DNA of 17,881 nucleotides from Pedobacter sp. UBA4863 (GTDB taxonomy: Bacteria; Bacteroidota; Bacteroidia; Sphingobacteriales; Sphingobacteriaceae): assembly GCF_002399615.1 (NCBI RefSeq), contig NZ_DHDZ01000038.1, forward strand, positions 181,342 to 199,222, given 5' to 3'. How positions within the stretch are numbered: the first letter of the stretch is position 1; each line of letters opens with the position of its first letter. The position numbers were made by a program, and so were the translations under genes. Below the pieces are notes generated by a model, which was not told the origin of the DNA, ran no database searches, and was given only the letters and a program-made list of their open reading frames with translations. Shown here piece by piece: positions 8,588-16,546 of this stretch.

Positions 8588-8988
8588 TGAACTTAAAAAA
8601 CAGAAAGAAAGGTACAGTACAAGTACATACCGAAGCATTGAACGACATTATGTTTTTCTTGATGTTGTTTTTTCTTCTGGCTTCTGCTGTGGTAAACCCA
8701 CAGGTGGTAAAATTGTTGCTTCCTCGCTCTTCTTCTGGGCAGCAGGCCAATAACCAAAAATCAATTACGGTAAGTATCGATGAAAACCTCAATTACTTTA
8801 TCGATAAACGACCGGTAAGCTTAGAAGCCATGGAAGGCCAAATACAAAGTCAAATTAACCAAGATACCGACTTAACCATTGTATTGTATGTGGCAAGAGG
8901 TGTATCTATAGAAAATACCATGAAAGTATTTGACGTGGCCAACAAATTAAAACTGAAAGTTGTTTTGGCTGTGGAACAGAAAAAATAA
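8587..8988 (+). CDS. exbD: ExbD/TolR-family motor subunit
   Basis: The 133-aa product has one membrane helix at about 19-37, preceded by a basic cytoplasmic stub (NLKNRKKG). The helix starts with the conserved acidic residue Asp20 in LNDIMFF, the residue that carries protons in ExbD and TolR. The remaining 95 or so residues form the usual small periplasmic domain, including IDKRPVSLEAM and the LTIVLYVARGVS strand, and end in LKVVLAVEQKK. The start overlaps the exbB stop by one base, and the next gene begins two bases after its stop. The length is normal for the family. Confidence 0.92.
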   Translation: MNLKNRKKGTVQVHTEALNDIMFFLMLFFLLASAVVNPQVVKLLLPRSSSGQQANNQKSITVSIDENLNYFIDKRPVSLEAMEGQIQSQINQDTDLTIVLYVARGVSIENTMKVFDVANKLKLKVVLAVEQKK

Positions 8989-8990
8989 AT

Positions 8991-9803
8991 ATGGCACAAA
9001 ACCATCAAGAAGAAAATAATTATCCAAAAGCGCTAGCTATTTCTACGCTATTAATGGGCGCCTTTATTGCGTTAAGCTTTCTATGGATAATTGGCAAATT
9101 TGAACCTAACGAAGAGTTGGGCATGGGTGGCATGGTGGTAAATTATGGCACATCGGTTACTGGTATGGGCACAGATTATACCAGTATGGAAGAACCTTCG
9201 ATGGCACCAGATGCCAATGGCAAAAAACCAGATCAGATTACCCCAGACCCATCGAATAAAAGTGTTTCTACTCAGCTAAGCGATAAAAATCTTGCCACAC
9301 AAGATATGGATGAGGCAGTAAGCGTAAATACCAAAGAAACTAAAAGTAACGCCAACCCAAGTAACCAGGAAAGTAAAGCCGAACAACCAGCCATAAATCA
9401 AAATGCAATTTACAAAGGCAAAAAAAACAATGCAACGGGTGGTGGCGATGGCACGGGTACCACACCTGGCAACCAAGGCGACCCAGATGGCGACCCTTTA
9501 GCACCTTTTTATGGCGACGGTGGTTCGGGGTTTGGAAATAAACCATTGCCATTGAGCAACTTTAGAAATTTGGTAAAACCTGATGATGATGGACAGGAAA
9601 CTGGAACTATTATGGTAAAAATAGAAGTTAACAAATCTGGCAGAATTGTTAGGGCAACTGCTGGCGCTAGAGGAAGCACATTTAAGAACAACGTTTTAGA
9701 AGATAAATGTGAAAGAGCTATGTTAAACGCTTCTTTAAATGCAATTACTAAAGGCCCCGACATACGTATTTTCTATGTACCATTTAAGTTTATCGTAAAA
9801 TAA
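8991..9803 (+). CDS. TonB/TolA-like energy transducer
   Basis: The 270-aa product has one N-terminal membrane anchor at about 13-34 with a short cytoplasmic head. Residues 40-180 form a low-complexity periplasmic spacer rich in Gly, Asn, Asp, Ser and Thr, and residues 186-270 form a compact C-terminal domain. In that domain, GTIMVKIEVNKSGRIV (205-220) is the beta-strand pattern seen in TonB C-terminal domains, followed by a helix around 236-250 and the strand IRIFYVPFKFIVK at the end. The spacer lacks the Pro-Glu/Pro-Lys repeats of classical TonB and the long helix of TolA. As the last gene after exbB and exbD it is best read as the transducer of this motor. The partner is probably the operon's own barrel or another outer-membrane or peptidoglycan-bound protein, which cannot be settled from sequence. 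Confidence 0.8.
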   Translation: MAQNHQEENNYPKALAISTLLMGAFIALSFLWIIGKFEPNEELGMGGMVVNYGTSVTGMGTDYTSMEEPSMAPDANGKKPDQITPDPSNKSVSTQLSDKNLATQDMDEAVSVNTKETKSNANPSNQESKAEQPAINQNAIYKGKKNNATGGGDGTGTTPGNQGDPDGDPLAPFYGDGGSGFGNKPLPLSNFRNLVKPDDDGQETGTIMVKIEVNKSGRIVRATAGARGSTFKNNVLEDKCERAMLNASLNAITKGPDIRIFYVPFKFIVK

Positions 9804-9828
9804 TTTAGGTTTTTACATATAGGAGTTT

Positions 9829-9853
9829 TACAACCGTTGTAGAAGATTTTTTT
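9829..9853 (+). terminator. Weak possible terminator at the end of the six-gene operon
   Basis: The palindrome TACAACCGTTGTA (9829-9841) can fold into a 5-bp stem with a CCG loop, followed five bases later by seven Ts (9847-9853). The stem is short and the T-run is not adjacent, so this may be only a partial stop and folC may be read through from upstream. Confidence 0.25.
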
Positions 9854-9891
9854 ATTCGCTCTGCGCAATAGTAGCCAAACACCAAACTAAA

Positions 9892-11178
9892 ATGACTTAC
9901 CAACAAACGGTAGATTACCTATACAGCCGCTTGCCAATGTTCACTAGAGTTGGCGCTTCGGCTTTTAAAAAAAATTTAGATAACACCATAGCACTTTGCA
10001 ATGCGTTAGACAATCCACAAACCAACTACAAAACCATTCATATTGGCGGCACCAATGGCAAAGGTTCTACTTCGCACATGTTGGCGGCCATTTTACAACA
10101 GGCTGGCTATAAAACTGGATTGTACACCTCTCCTCACCTCAAAGATTTTAGGGAGCGTATTCGTGTAAACGGCAAAATGGTGTCAAAAAGCTTTGTAACC
10201 AATTTTGTAAAGCAACAGCAAAAGCTTATTAATAAAATTGAGCCCTCATTTTTTGAAGTTACTGTAGGCATGGCCTTCTCGTATTTCGAGCAAGAAAAGG
10301 TGGATGTAGCTGTAATAGAAGTTGGCTTAGGTGGCCGTTTAGACTCTACCAACATCATCCATCCAGATTTATCGGTAATTACCAACATCAGCTTAGACCA
10401 CACCAATATGCTGGGCAATACTTTTGCCGAAATTGCCTTTGAAAAAGCAGGTATCATTAAACCAAATACACCGGCAATAATTGGCGAACGCCATCCAGAA
10501 ACCGATGCGGTGTTCACCCAAAAAGCAACCGCACAAAATGCCACTTTAATATTTGCTGAAGATGAACTTAGCATAGCCAACATTTCTAAAAAAGCAGCTG
10601 TACTAAAGTTAGATGTTCTTCAAAAAAATAAAGTTTTACTAAAAGAACTAAAGCTAGATTTAACGGGAACTTACCAACTAAAAAACATTATAACTGTAAT
10701 AGAGGCGGTTCAGGAACTAAAAAAAATAGGTTACCAAATACCAGATGCGGCAATTTATGAAGCTTTAAGAAATGTAAAAAAGCTTACAGGCCTACAAGGC
10801 AGGTGGCAAACGCTTGCTATAAATCCGCTAGTTATTTGCGATACCGGCCACAACACAGCAGGCATTAGCGAAGTAATTCAAAATATTAACCAAACACCGC
10901 ATGAACGTTTACACATGGTAATGGGCATGGTAAAGGATAAGGATATTAGTGCGGTACTAGCATTGCTTCCTAAACAGGCAACCTACTATTTTTGCCAGCC
11001 GCAGCTAGAAAGAGCCTTGCCTTCAGCTGAGTTGGCGTTGCAAGCAGCTAACTATAAACTTAAAGGAGACGCATTTAAAACCGTTGCAGAAGCACTAGCA
11101 GCAGCAAAAACCAATGCTACTCGTAACGATTTGATATTTGTAGGTGGCAGTACTTTCGTTGTGGCCGAAATTATATAG
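9892..11178 (+). CDS. folC: Bifunctional folylpolyglutamate synthase / dihydrofolate synthase
   Basis: This cytoplasmic ATP-dependent ligase adds glutamate to dihydropteroate and to folates. At 428 aa it has normal family length. The P-loop GGTNGKGST is at residues 52-60, followed by the signature YTSPHLKDFRERI (78-90), the Mg/ATP motif VIEVGLGGRLDSTN (141-154), and SLDHTNMLG plus FEKAGIIK (167-190), which fit the central Mur-ligase-like domain with its conserved His170 and Lys185. The C-terminal domain has QGRWQ (302-306), CDTGHN (316-321) in place of the more usual DGAHN, and the MGMVKDKD stretch (344-351). It lies 88 bases after the transducer gene and on the same strand, so it may be co-transcribed, but its function is unrelated to the envelope genes. 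Confidence 0.96.
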   Translation: MTYQQTVDYLYSRLPMFTRVGASAFKKNLDNTIALCNALDNPQTNYKTIHIGGTNGKGSTSHMLAAILQQAGYKTGLYTSPHLKDFRERIRVNGKMVSKSFVTNFVKQQQKLINKIEPSFFEVTVGMAFSYFEQEKVDVAVIEVGLGGRLDSTNIIHPDLSVITNISLDHTNMLGNTFAEIAFEKAGIIKPNTPAIIGERHPETDAVFTQKATAQNATLIFAEDELSIANISKKAAVLKLDVLQKNKVLLKELKLDLTGTYQLKNIITVIEAVQELKKIGYQIPDAAIYEALRNVKKLTGLQGRWQTLAINPLVICDTGHNTAGISEVIQNINQTPHERLHMVMGMVKDKDISAVLALLPKQATYYFCQPQLERALPSAELALQAANYKLKGDAFKTVAEALAAAKTNATRNDLIFVGGSTFVVAEII

Positions 11179-11219
11179 AATAGTTACAATATACTTTTAT
11201 TATCTTAACAGCTGTTTGA

Positions 11220-11227
11220 TACCTTTA
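11220..11227 (+). promoter_or_regulatory. Possible -7 promoter box for pafA
   Basis: TACCTTTA lies 23 bases before the ATG at 11251 and matches TAnnTTTG except for the final A. The upstream region is AT-rich with no clear TTTG at the expected distance. It would give a short leader. Confidence 0.3.
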
Positions 11228-11250
11228 CATAAAATCTTATCGTGCACATC

Positions 11251-12918
11251 ATGAAAATTAGACTTTTTTGTCTCTCCTTAGCTATTTTATTTACCAATAG
11301 CATTACCGCCCAAAAAGCAATCAAGAATAATAAAAACGCTACTAACACCTATCCCCAAACTATTGCCCGTCCAAAATTAGTTGTTGGTATGGTAGTAGAT
11401 CAAATGCGTTGGGATTATTTATATCGTTTTTACAGCAGGTATGGGCAAGGAGGATTTAAACGTTTAATTAATGAAGGATTTTCTGCAGAGAACACCTTAA
11501 TTCCTTATACGCCCACATTAACTGCTTGCGGCCATTCTTCTATCTACACGGGTTCTGTTCCTGCCATTAATGGTATTATTGGCAATAATTGGTTCGATGC
11601 ACAATTGGGCAGAGATGTGTATTGTGTAGAAGATAAAAATGTAAATACCGTTGGAAGCACGAGTAAAGCTGGCTTAATGTCGCCTAAAAACTTATTAGTT
11701 ACCACGGTAACCGACGAGCTGAGGTTAGCCACTAACTTTAGAAGCAAAACAATTAGCATTTCTATGAAAGATAGAGGTGCAATTCTTCCTGGTGGGCATA
11801 CCTCAAATGGTTCTTATTGGTACGATGGGCAAACTGGAAACTTTATTACAAGTACGCATTACATGCCACAACTACCAGTTTGGGTAAACGATTTTAATAC
11901 CCAAAAACTACCTAACAAATATTTTGCAGAAGATTGGCATACCATCTACCCAATAGCAACTTACCTAGAAAGCACCAGCGACAATAAAGCTTACGAAAGG
12001 TTATTTAAAGGAGCTAAAACCCCAACTTTCCCTCACCTATTTAAGCAATACGCAAACAAAAACTACGCCATGCTTACCAGCATGCCACAAGGCAATACCT
12101 TTACGCTCGAGTTTGCTAAAACCGCTATTGCTGCCGAAAAATTAGGCCAAGCAGGCAACACCGATTTCTTGGCTGTTAGTCTTTCTTCCACAGATTATGT
12201 AGGTCATCAGTTTGGGCCAAACGCTATTGAATTAGAAGACACTTACCTAAGACTTGATAAAGACATGGAAAGTTTTTTCAATTACCTAGACAAAACCATT
12301 GGTAAAGGCAATTATTTATTTTTCTTAACTGCCGACCACGGCGTTAGCCATGTACCCGGCTTTTCTAAAGAGAACAAGCTACCTGGAGGCGGTTTAGCTC
12401 CTAAAAAATATAAAGCCGAACTAGATAGTTTAATTTTAAAAGAATTCAACGTAGAAGATGCCATATTCACCTTAATAAATAACCAATTAATTTTTAATAC
12501 AGATGCCATTAAAGCTGCAAAAGCAGATTATAGCAAAATAAAACAGTTCAGTATAGATTATTTAATTAAACAAGAAGGTGTTTTAACAGCTGTTGATGTA
12601 AAAAACCTTGGTAATGCCAGTCTTCCACAAGAATTAAAAACTAAAATTACCAATGGCTATAATGCCCGCCGAAGCGGAGATGTATATATCGTATTAGACG
12701 CAGGCTGGTATCCAACATTAAATCCTGGCACTGGCCATGCCGCTTGGAACCCCTACGATAGCCATATTCCTAACGTGTTTATGGGCTGGGGAGTTAAAAC
12801 AGGAAAAACCAACAAAGAATATTACATGACAGATATTGCCCCTACAGTTTCGGCGCTTTTACACATCCAACAACCAAGTGGAAGTATAGGTAAAGTAATT
12901 ACCGAACTAATGAAATAA
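11251..12918 (+). CDS. pafA: Secreted PafA-type alkaline phosphatase
   Basis: This enzyme hydrolyses phosphate monoesters in the periplasm with two bound zinc ions. I place the start at the ATG at 11251, giving 555 aa: this begins with MKIR and a hydrophobic core ending in SITAQ, a clean signal peptide. A GTG three codons upstream would only add MHI before it. Conserved residues follow the pattern known for Elizabethkingia PafA. They are zinc ligands Asp50 (VVDQMRWD), Asp315 and His319 (TDYVGH), Asp362-His363 (TADHG) and His496 (GTGH), nucleophile Thr91 (TLTACGH), Asn112 (GNNWF), and the phosphate-holding pair Lys173/Arg175 (MKDRG). Offsets to the characterised enzyme are nearly constant, which supports the assignment. 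It stands alone between folC and a terminator. PafA enzymes in Bacteroidota tend to work regardless of phosphate supply; regulation here is not visible. Confidence 0.93.
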   Translation: MKIRLFCLSLAILFTNSITAQKAIKNNKNATNTYPQTIARPKLVVGMVVDQMRWDYLYRFYSRYGQGGFKRLINEGFSAENTLIPYTPTLTACGHSSIYTGSVPAINGIIGNNWFDAQLGRDVYCVEDKNVNTVGSTSKAGLMSPKNLLVTTVTDELRLATNFRSKTISISMKDRGAILPGGHTSNGSYWYDGQTGNFITSTHYMPQLPVWVNDFNTQKLPNKYFAEDWHTIYPIATYLESTSDNKAYERLFKGAKTPTFPHLFKQYANKNYAMLTSMPQGNTFTLEFAKTAIAAEKLGQAGNTDFLAVSLSSTDYVGHQFGPNAIELEDTYLRLDKDMESFFNYLDKTIGKGNYLFFLTADHGVSHVPGFSKENKLPGGGLAPKKYKAELDSLILKEFNVEDAIFTLINNQLIFNTDAIKAAKADYSKIKQFSIDYLIKQEGVLTAVDVKNLGNASLPQELKTKITNGYNARRSGDVYIVLDAGWYPTLNPGTGHAAWNPYDSHIPNVFMGWGVKTGKTNKEYYMTDIAPTVSALLHIQQPSGSIGKVITELMK

Positions 12919-12939
12919 ATATTTAACAGATTGTTAATC

Positions 12940-12976
12940 AAATCCTCCATTCAGTTTATCGAATTGAGGATTTTTT
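12940..12976 (+). terminator. Rho-independent terminator after pafA
   Basis: AAATCCTC (12940-12947) pairs with GAGGATTT (12966-12973). After one mismatch, ATTC (12949-12952) pairs with GAAT (12961-12964) to extend the stem. A run of six Ts (12971-12976) follows at once. It lies 21 bases after the pafA stop. Confidence 0.85.
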
Positions 12977-13062
12977 ATTTACACCGTTGTTTTTATATAA
13001 TTTTAACAACTGGAACCCGCTTTTTTTACCTTCTAATTTTAAATTATCATTTCGCAAAACAT

Positions 13063-13070
13063 TACCTTTG
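13063..13070 (+). promoter_or_regulatory. Probable -7 promoter box for icmF
   Basis: TACCTTTG matches the Bacteroidota -7 consensus TAnnTTTG exactly and lies 66 bases before the icmF start, after the pafA terminator. The expected -33 region around 13040 is T-rich without a clean TTTG. A leader of about 60 bases would result. Confidence 0.5.
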
Positions 13071-13136
13071 GTAAATAATTTCTAACCCAATATTTATATT
13101 CAACCTCACTATCATTTCCTTCGGAAAGCTATTATT

Positions 13137-16100
13137 ATGGATAAAATTGAAATTTATAAACCTAAGCATAAGATACGTTTTGTAACTGCTGCCGCCCTGT
13201 TCGATGGCCACGATGCCACCATAAACATCATGCGTAGAATCTTGCAGTCTAGCGGGGCCGAGGTGATACATTTAGGTCATAATAGATCGGTAGAAGAAGT
13301 GGTTAATTGCGCCATACAAGAAGACGTACAGGGAATTGCCATGACTTCTTACCAAGGCGGGCATATGGAGTACTTTAAATACATGTACAATTTATTGCAG
13401 GAACGTGACGCAGGGCATATCAAAATTTTTGCTGGTGGTGGCGGTGTTATTTTGCCAAATGAAATTGAGGAACTAGAAAAATATGGCATTGCCAAAATCT
13501 ACGCTCCAGATGACGGCCGTAAAATGGGCTTGCAGGGCATGATTAACGATATGCTCCAAAAAACTGACTTTGTAACGGTTACCGCACTAAGTAACGAAAC
13601 GGAGCACCTCACTCAAAAAGAAAACAGAAAAATTGCCAGGCTTATTTCTTCAGCAGAAAACAATGCCGATCATTTCGAAAGCACACTTAAAGCATTACAG
13701 CAAAACCAGCCAACCAACCCTCCGGTTTTAGGTATTACAGGTACTGGTGGTGCCGGAAAATCTTCGTTAGTAGATGAATTAGTACGAAGGTTTTTAATTG
13801 AAGTACCCGACAAAACCATTGCCATTATTTCTGTTGATCCCTCCAAAAGAAAAACTGGCGGCGCATTATTAGGAGATAGAATTCGTATGAATGCCATTAA
13901 CAGCCCTCGGGTTTACATGCGTTCATTAGCTACTCGGCAGGCCAATTTAGCACTCTCAAAAAACGTTCAAGAAAGCATTGACATTTGTAAAGCCGCAGGT
14001 TTTGATTTAATAATAGTAGAAACTTCGGGTATTGGGCAATCGGATACTGAAATTACTGAACATTGCAATGTTTCTTTATACGTAATGACCCCAGAATTTG
14101 GTGCAGCAACCCAATTGGAAAAAATAGATATGTTGGATTTTGCTGATCTGGTGGCCATCAACAAATTTGATAAAAGAGGTGCTTTAGATGCTTTACGCGA
14201 TGTACGGAAACAGTACAAACGCAACCATAACATCTTCGATGCAAAAGAGGAAGAAATCCCAGTTTACGGAACCATGGCCTCGCAGTTTAATGATCCTGGC
14301 ATGAACAATTTGTTTGTGGCCTTAATCCATAAAATTGAAGAAAAAACCAAGGTAGCTTTCGCAGCCAAAATGGAAATGACCTCTTCCCAATCAGAGAAAA
14401 CCTATATCATTCCTCCGGAAAGAACAAGGTACCTTTCTGAAATAGCCGAAGCCAGCGAACAGTACAACGAGTGGGTAGCTAAACAAGTAAATATCGCCCG
14501 CAAAATGTATCAGCTAAATGGGGTAATTGATTTATTAAAAGAAGAGAAAAAGCAGGAGGTAGCAACACTAACGCAATATTATAGCCAACAAGAAGAGCTA
14601 TTAGACGGCGAATGTAAAAGGCTACTTCGCGAATGGCCCAATACCAAACAGCAATACCAACAAGATAATTTCATCTACAAAGTAAGAGATAAGGAAATTA
14701 AGCAGCCTTTGTTCTACGAATCGCTCTCTAAATTAAGAATTCCGAAGGTTTCTTTACCAAGGTATAATGAATGGGGCGATATTTTAAAATGGTTGTTAAC
14801 CGAAAATTTACCAGGAGAATTCCCTTATGCAGCTGGCGTATTTCCGCTAAAACGCGATGGAGAAGACCCTACGCGGATGTTTGCCGGCGAAGGAGGCCCA
14901 GAAAGAACCAACAAAAGATTTCATTACGTGTCTTTAGGCCAGCCTGCACATCGGTTGTCAACAGCTTTCGATTCGGTAACATTATATGGAGAAGATCCAG
15001 ATTTAAGACCAGATATTTATGGTAAAATTGGAAACTCCGGCGTAAACATTGCAACTTTAGACGATGCTAAAAAACTATATGCTGGCTTCGATTTGTGTGC
15101 CCCAAGCACATCGGTATCTATGACTATTAATGGCCCCGCTCCTATGTTATTAGGGTTTTTCATGAATGTTGCCATAGACCAACAATGCGAAAAGTACATC
15201 ATCGAAAATGGTTTGCAAAAAGAAGTCGAAGCTAAAATAACCCAAATATTCAACGCTAAAAATATCGACCGCCCATCTTACAACGGCAAACTCCCAGAAG
15301 GAAACAACGGTTTAGGCTTAATGCTTTTGGGCGTTACTGGCGACCAAGTGCTACCAAAAGAAATTTACAATAATATTAAAGCACAAGCCATAAGCTCGGT
15401 TAGAGGCACCGTACAAGCCGACATTTTGAAAGAAGACCAGGCACAAAACACCTGCATTTTCTCTACCGAATTTGCATTAAGAATGATGGGCGATATACAA
15501 CAGTATTTCATCATCGAAAAAGTGCGCAATTTCTATTCTGTTTCTATATCTGGATATCACATTGCCGAAGCCGGGGCAAATCCTATCTCTCAATTAGCTT
15601 TTACATTAAGTAACGGCTTTACCTTTGTAGAGTATTACTTAAGCAGAGGAATGCACATCGATGATTTTGCACCTAACCTATCTTTCTTCTTTAGCAATGG
15701 CATTGATCCAGAATATGCCGTAATTGGCCGTGTAGCTAGACGAATTTGGGCAAAGGCCATTAAAAATAAATATAAAGGTAATGACAGGTCGCAAAAACTA
15801 AAATATCATATTCAAACTTCGGGCAGATCGTTACATGCGCAAGAAATAGATTTTAACGACATTAGAACTACCTTACAAGCACTGTACGCCATTTACGACA
15901 ACTGTAACTCGCTACATACCAATGCCTACGACGAAGCCATTACCACGCCTACCGAAGAGTCGGTGCGCAGAGCGATGGCCATACAACTCATCATCAACAG
16001 AGAATTAGGCTTGGCGAAAAATGAAAATCCCTTACAAGGCGCTTTCATTATTGAAGAACTGACAGATTTGGTAGAAGAAGCTGTATTGGCCGAATTTAAA

Positions 16101-16502
16101 AGGATAAATGATCGTGGAGGTGTTTTAGGCGCCATGGAAACCATGTACCAACGTGGTAAAATACAAGAGGAAAGCTTGTATTACGAAACCTTGAAACATA
16201 CCGGAGCATTTCCAATTATTGGCGTAAATACATTCCTCAATAAAAATGGTTCTCCTACCATTATTCCTAGAGAGGTTATTCGTGCAACAGAAGAAGAAAA
16301 ACAGTTTCAAATAGCCACATTAACGGCGTTTCAGCACAGAAATAAAGACAAGGCGGCAGAAATACTGAAAAACTTACAAAAGACTGCCATAGCTGGCGAA
16401 AACATCTTCGAGAAACTGTTAGAAGTATGTAAAGTATGTTCTTTGGGGCAAATTAGTAAAGCTTTATACGAAGTGGGTGGCCAATATCGTAGAAATATGT
16501 AA
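13137..16502 (+). CDS. icmF: Fused adenosylcobalamin-dependent isobutyryl-CoA mutase with G-protein chaperone
   Basis: IcmF interconverts isobutyryl-CoA and n-butyryl-CoA in the cytoplasm, and carries its own GTPase to load and protect the cofactor. The 1121-aa chain has all three parts in IcmF order. The B12-binding domain spans about 10-145 (DGHDATINIM at 23-32, with cobalt-ligand His25; SYQGG at 71-75). The MeaB-like G domain spans about 195-410, with Walker A GTGGAGKSS at 202-210, VETSGIGQSD at 294-303 and base-recognition NKFD at 342-345. The mutase barrel spans about 530-1115 (FDSVTLYGEDPD, SVSISGYHIAEAGANP, APNLSFFFSNGIDPEY). Two residues decide substrate: Phe595 (KRFHY) and Gln770 (AQNTCIF) stand where methylmalonyl-CoA mutase has Tyr89 and Arg207, so methylmalonyl-CoA is unlikely. 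Such genes are often misannotated as methylmalonyl-CoA mutase. It is monocistronic and converges with the desaturase. Confidence 0.95.
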   Translation: MDKIEIYKPKHKIRFVTAAALFDGHDATINIMRRILQSSGAEVIHLGHNRSVEEVVNCAIQEDVQGIAMTSYQGGHMEYFKYMYNLLQERDAGHIKIFAGGGGVILPNEIEELEKYGIAKIYAPDDGRKMGLQGMINDMLQKTDFVTVTALSNETEHLTQKENRKIARLISSAENNADHFESTLKALQQNQPTNPPVLGITGTGGAGKSSLVDELVRRFLIEVPDKTIAIISVDPSKRKTGGALLGDRIRMNAINSPRVYMRSLATRQANLALSKNVQESIDICKAAGFDLIIVETSGIGQSDTEITEHCNVSLYVMTPEFGAATQLEKIDMLDFADLVAINKFDKRGALDALRDVRKQYKRNHNIFDAKEEEIPVYGTMASQFNDPGMNNLFVALIHKIEEKTKVAFAAKMEMTSSQSEKTYIIPPERTRYLSEIAEASEQYNEWVAKQVNIARKMYQLNGVIDLLKEEKKQEVATLTQYYSQQEELLDGECKRLLREWPNTKQQYQQDNFIYKVRDKEIKQPLFYESLSKLRIPKVSLPRYNEWGDILKWLLTENLPGEFPYAAGVFPLKRDGEDPTRMFAGEGGPERTNKRFHYVSLGQPAHRLSTAFDSVTLYGEDPDLRPDIYGKIGNSGVNIATLDDAKKLYAGFDLCAPSTSVSMTINGPAPMLLGFFMNVAIDQQCEKYIIENGLQKEVEAKITQIFNAKNIDRPSYNGKLPEGNNGLGLMLLGVTGDQVLPKEIYNNIKAQAISSVRGTVQADILKEDQAQNTCIFSTEFALRMMGDIQQYFIIEKVRNFYSVSISGYHIAEAGANPISQLAFTLSNGFTFVEYYLSRGMHIDDFAPNLSFFFSNGIDPEYAVIGRVARRIWAKAIKNKYKGNDRSQKLKYHIQTSGRSLHAQEIDFNDIRTTLQALYAIYDNCNSLHTNAYDEAITTPTEESVRRAMAIQLIINRELGLAKNENPLQGAFIIEELTDLVEEAVLAEFKRINDRGGVLGAMETMYQRGKIQEESLYYETLKHTGAFPIIGVNTFLNKNGSPTIIPREVIRATEEEKQFQIATLTAFQHRNKDKAAEILKNLQKTAIAGENIFEKLLEVCKVCSLGQISKALYEVGGQYRRNM

Positions 16503-16504
16503 CA

Positions 16505-16545
16505 ATACAAAACAAGCCACAGATTAACTGTGGCTTGTTTTGTAT
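16505..16545. terminator. Shared bidirectional terminator between icmF and the desaturase
   Basis: A perfect 18-bp stem (16505-16522 with 16528-16545) encloses the 5-base loop ATTAA. The outer part of each arm is A-rich on the left and T-rich on the right, so both strands end in a T-rich tract. It lies two bases after the icmF stop and one base from the desaturase stop, so one hairpin ends both convergent genes. Confidence 0.92.
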
Positions 16546-16546
16546 C

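Noticed and set aside
10134..10583. 149-codon minus-strand open frame
   Set aside because: It is antisense to well-conserved folC motifs, which must be the coding strand.
11242..11250. GTG start three codons before the chosen pafA start
   Set aside because: It would only place MHI before an otherwise complete signal peptide; the ATG at 11251 gives the normal MKIR-hydrophobic start.
13137..16502. Methylmalonyl-CoA mutase
   Set aside because: The fused G domain and the substrate residues Phe595 and Gln770 (instead of Tyr and Arg) indicate isobutyryl-CoA mutase IcmF.
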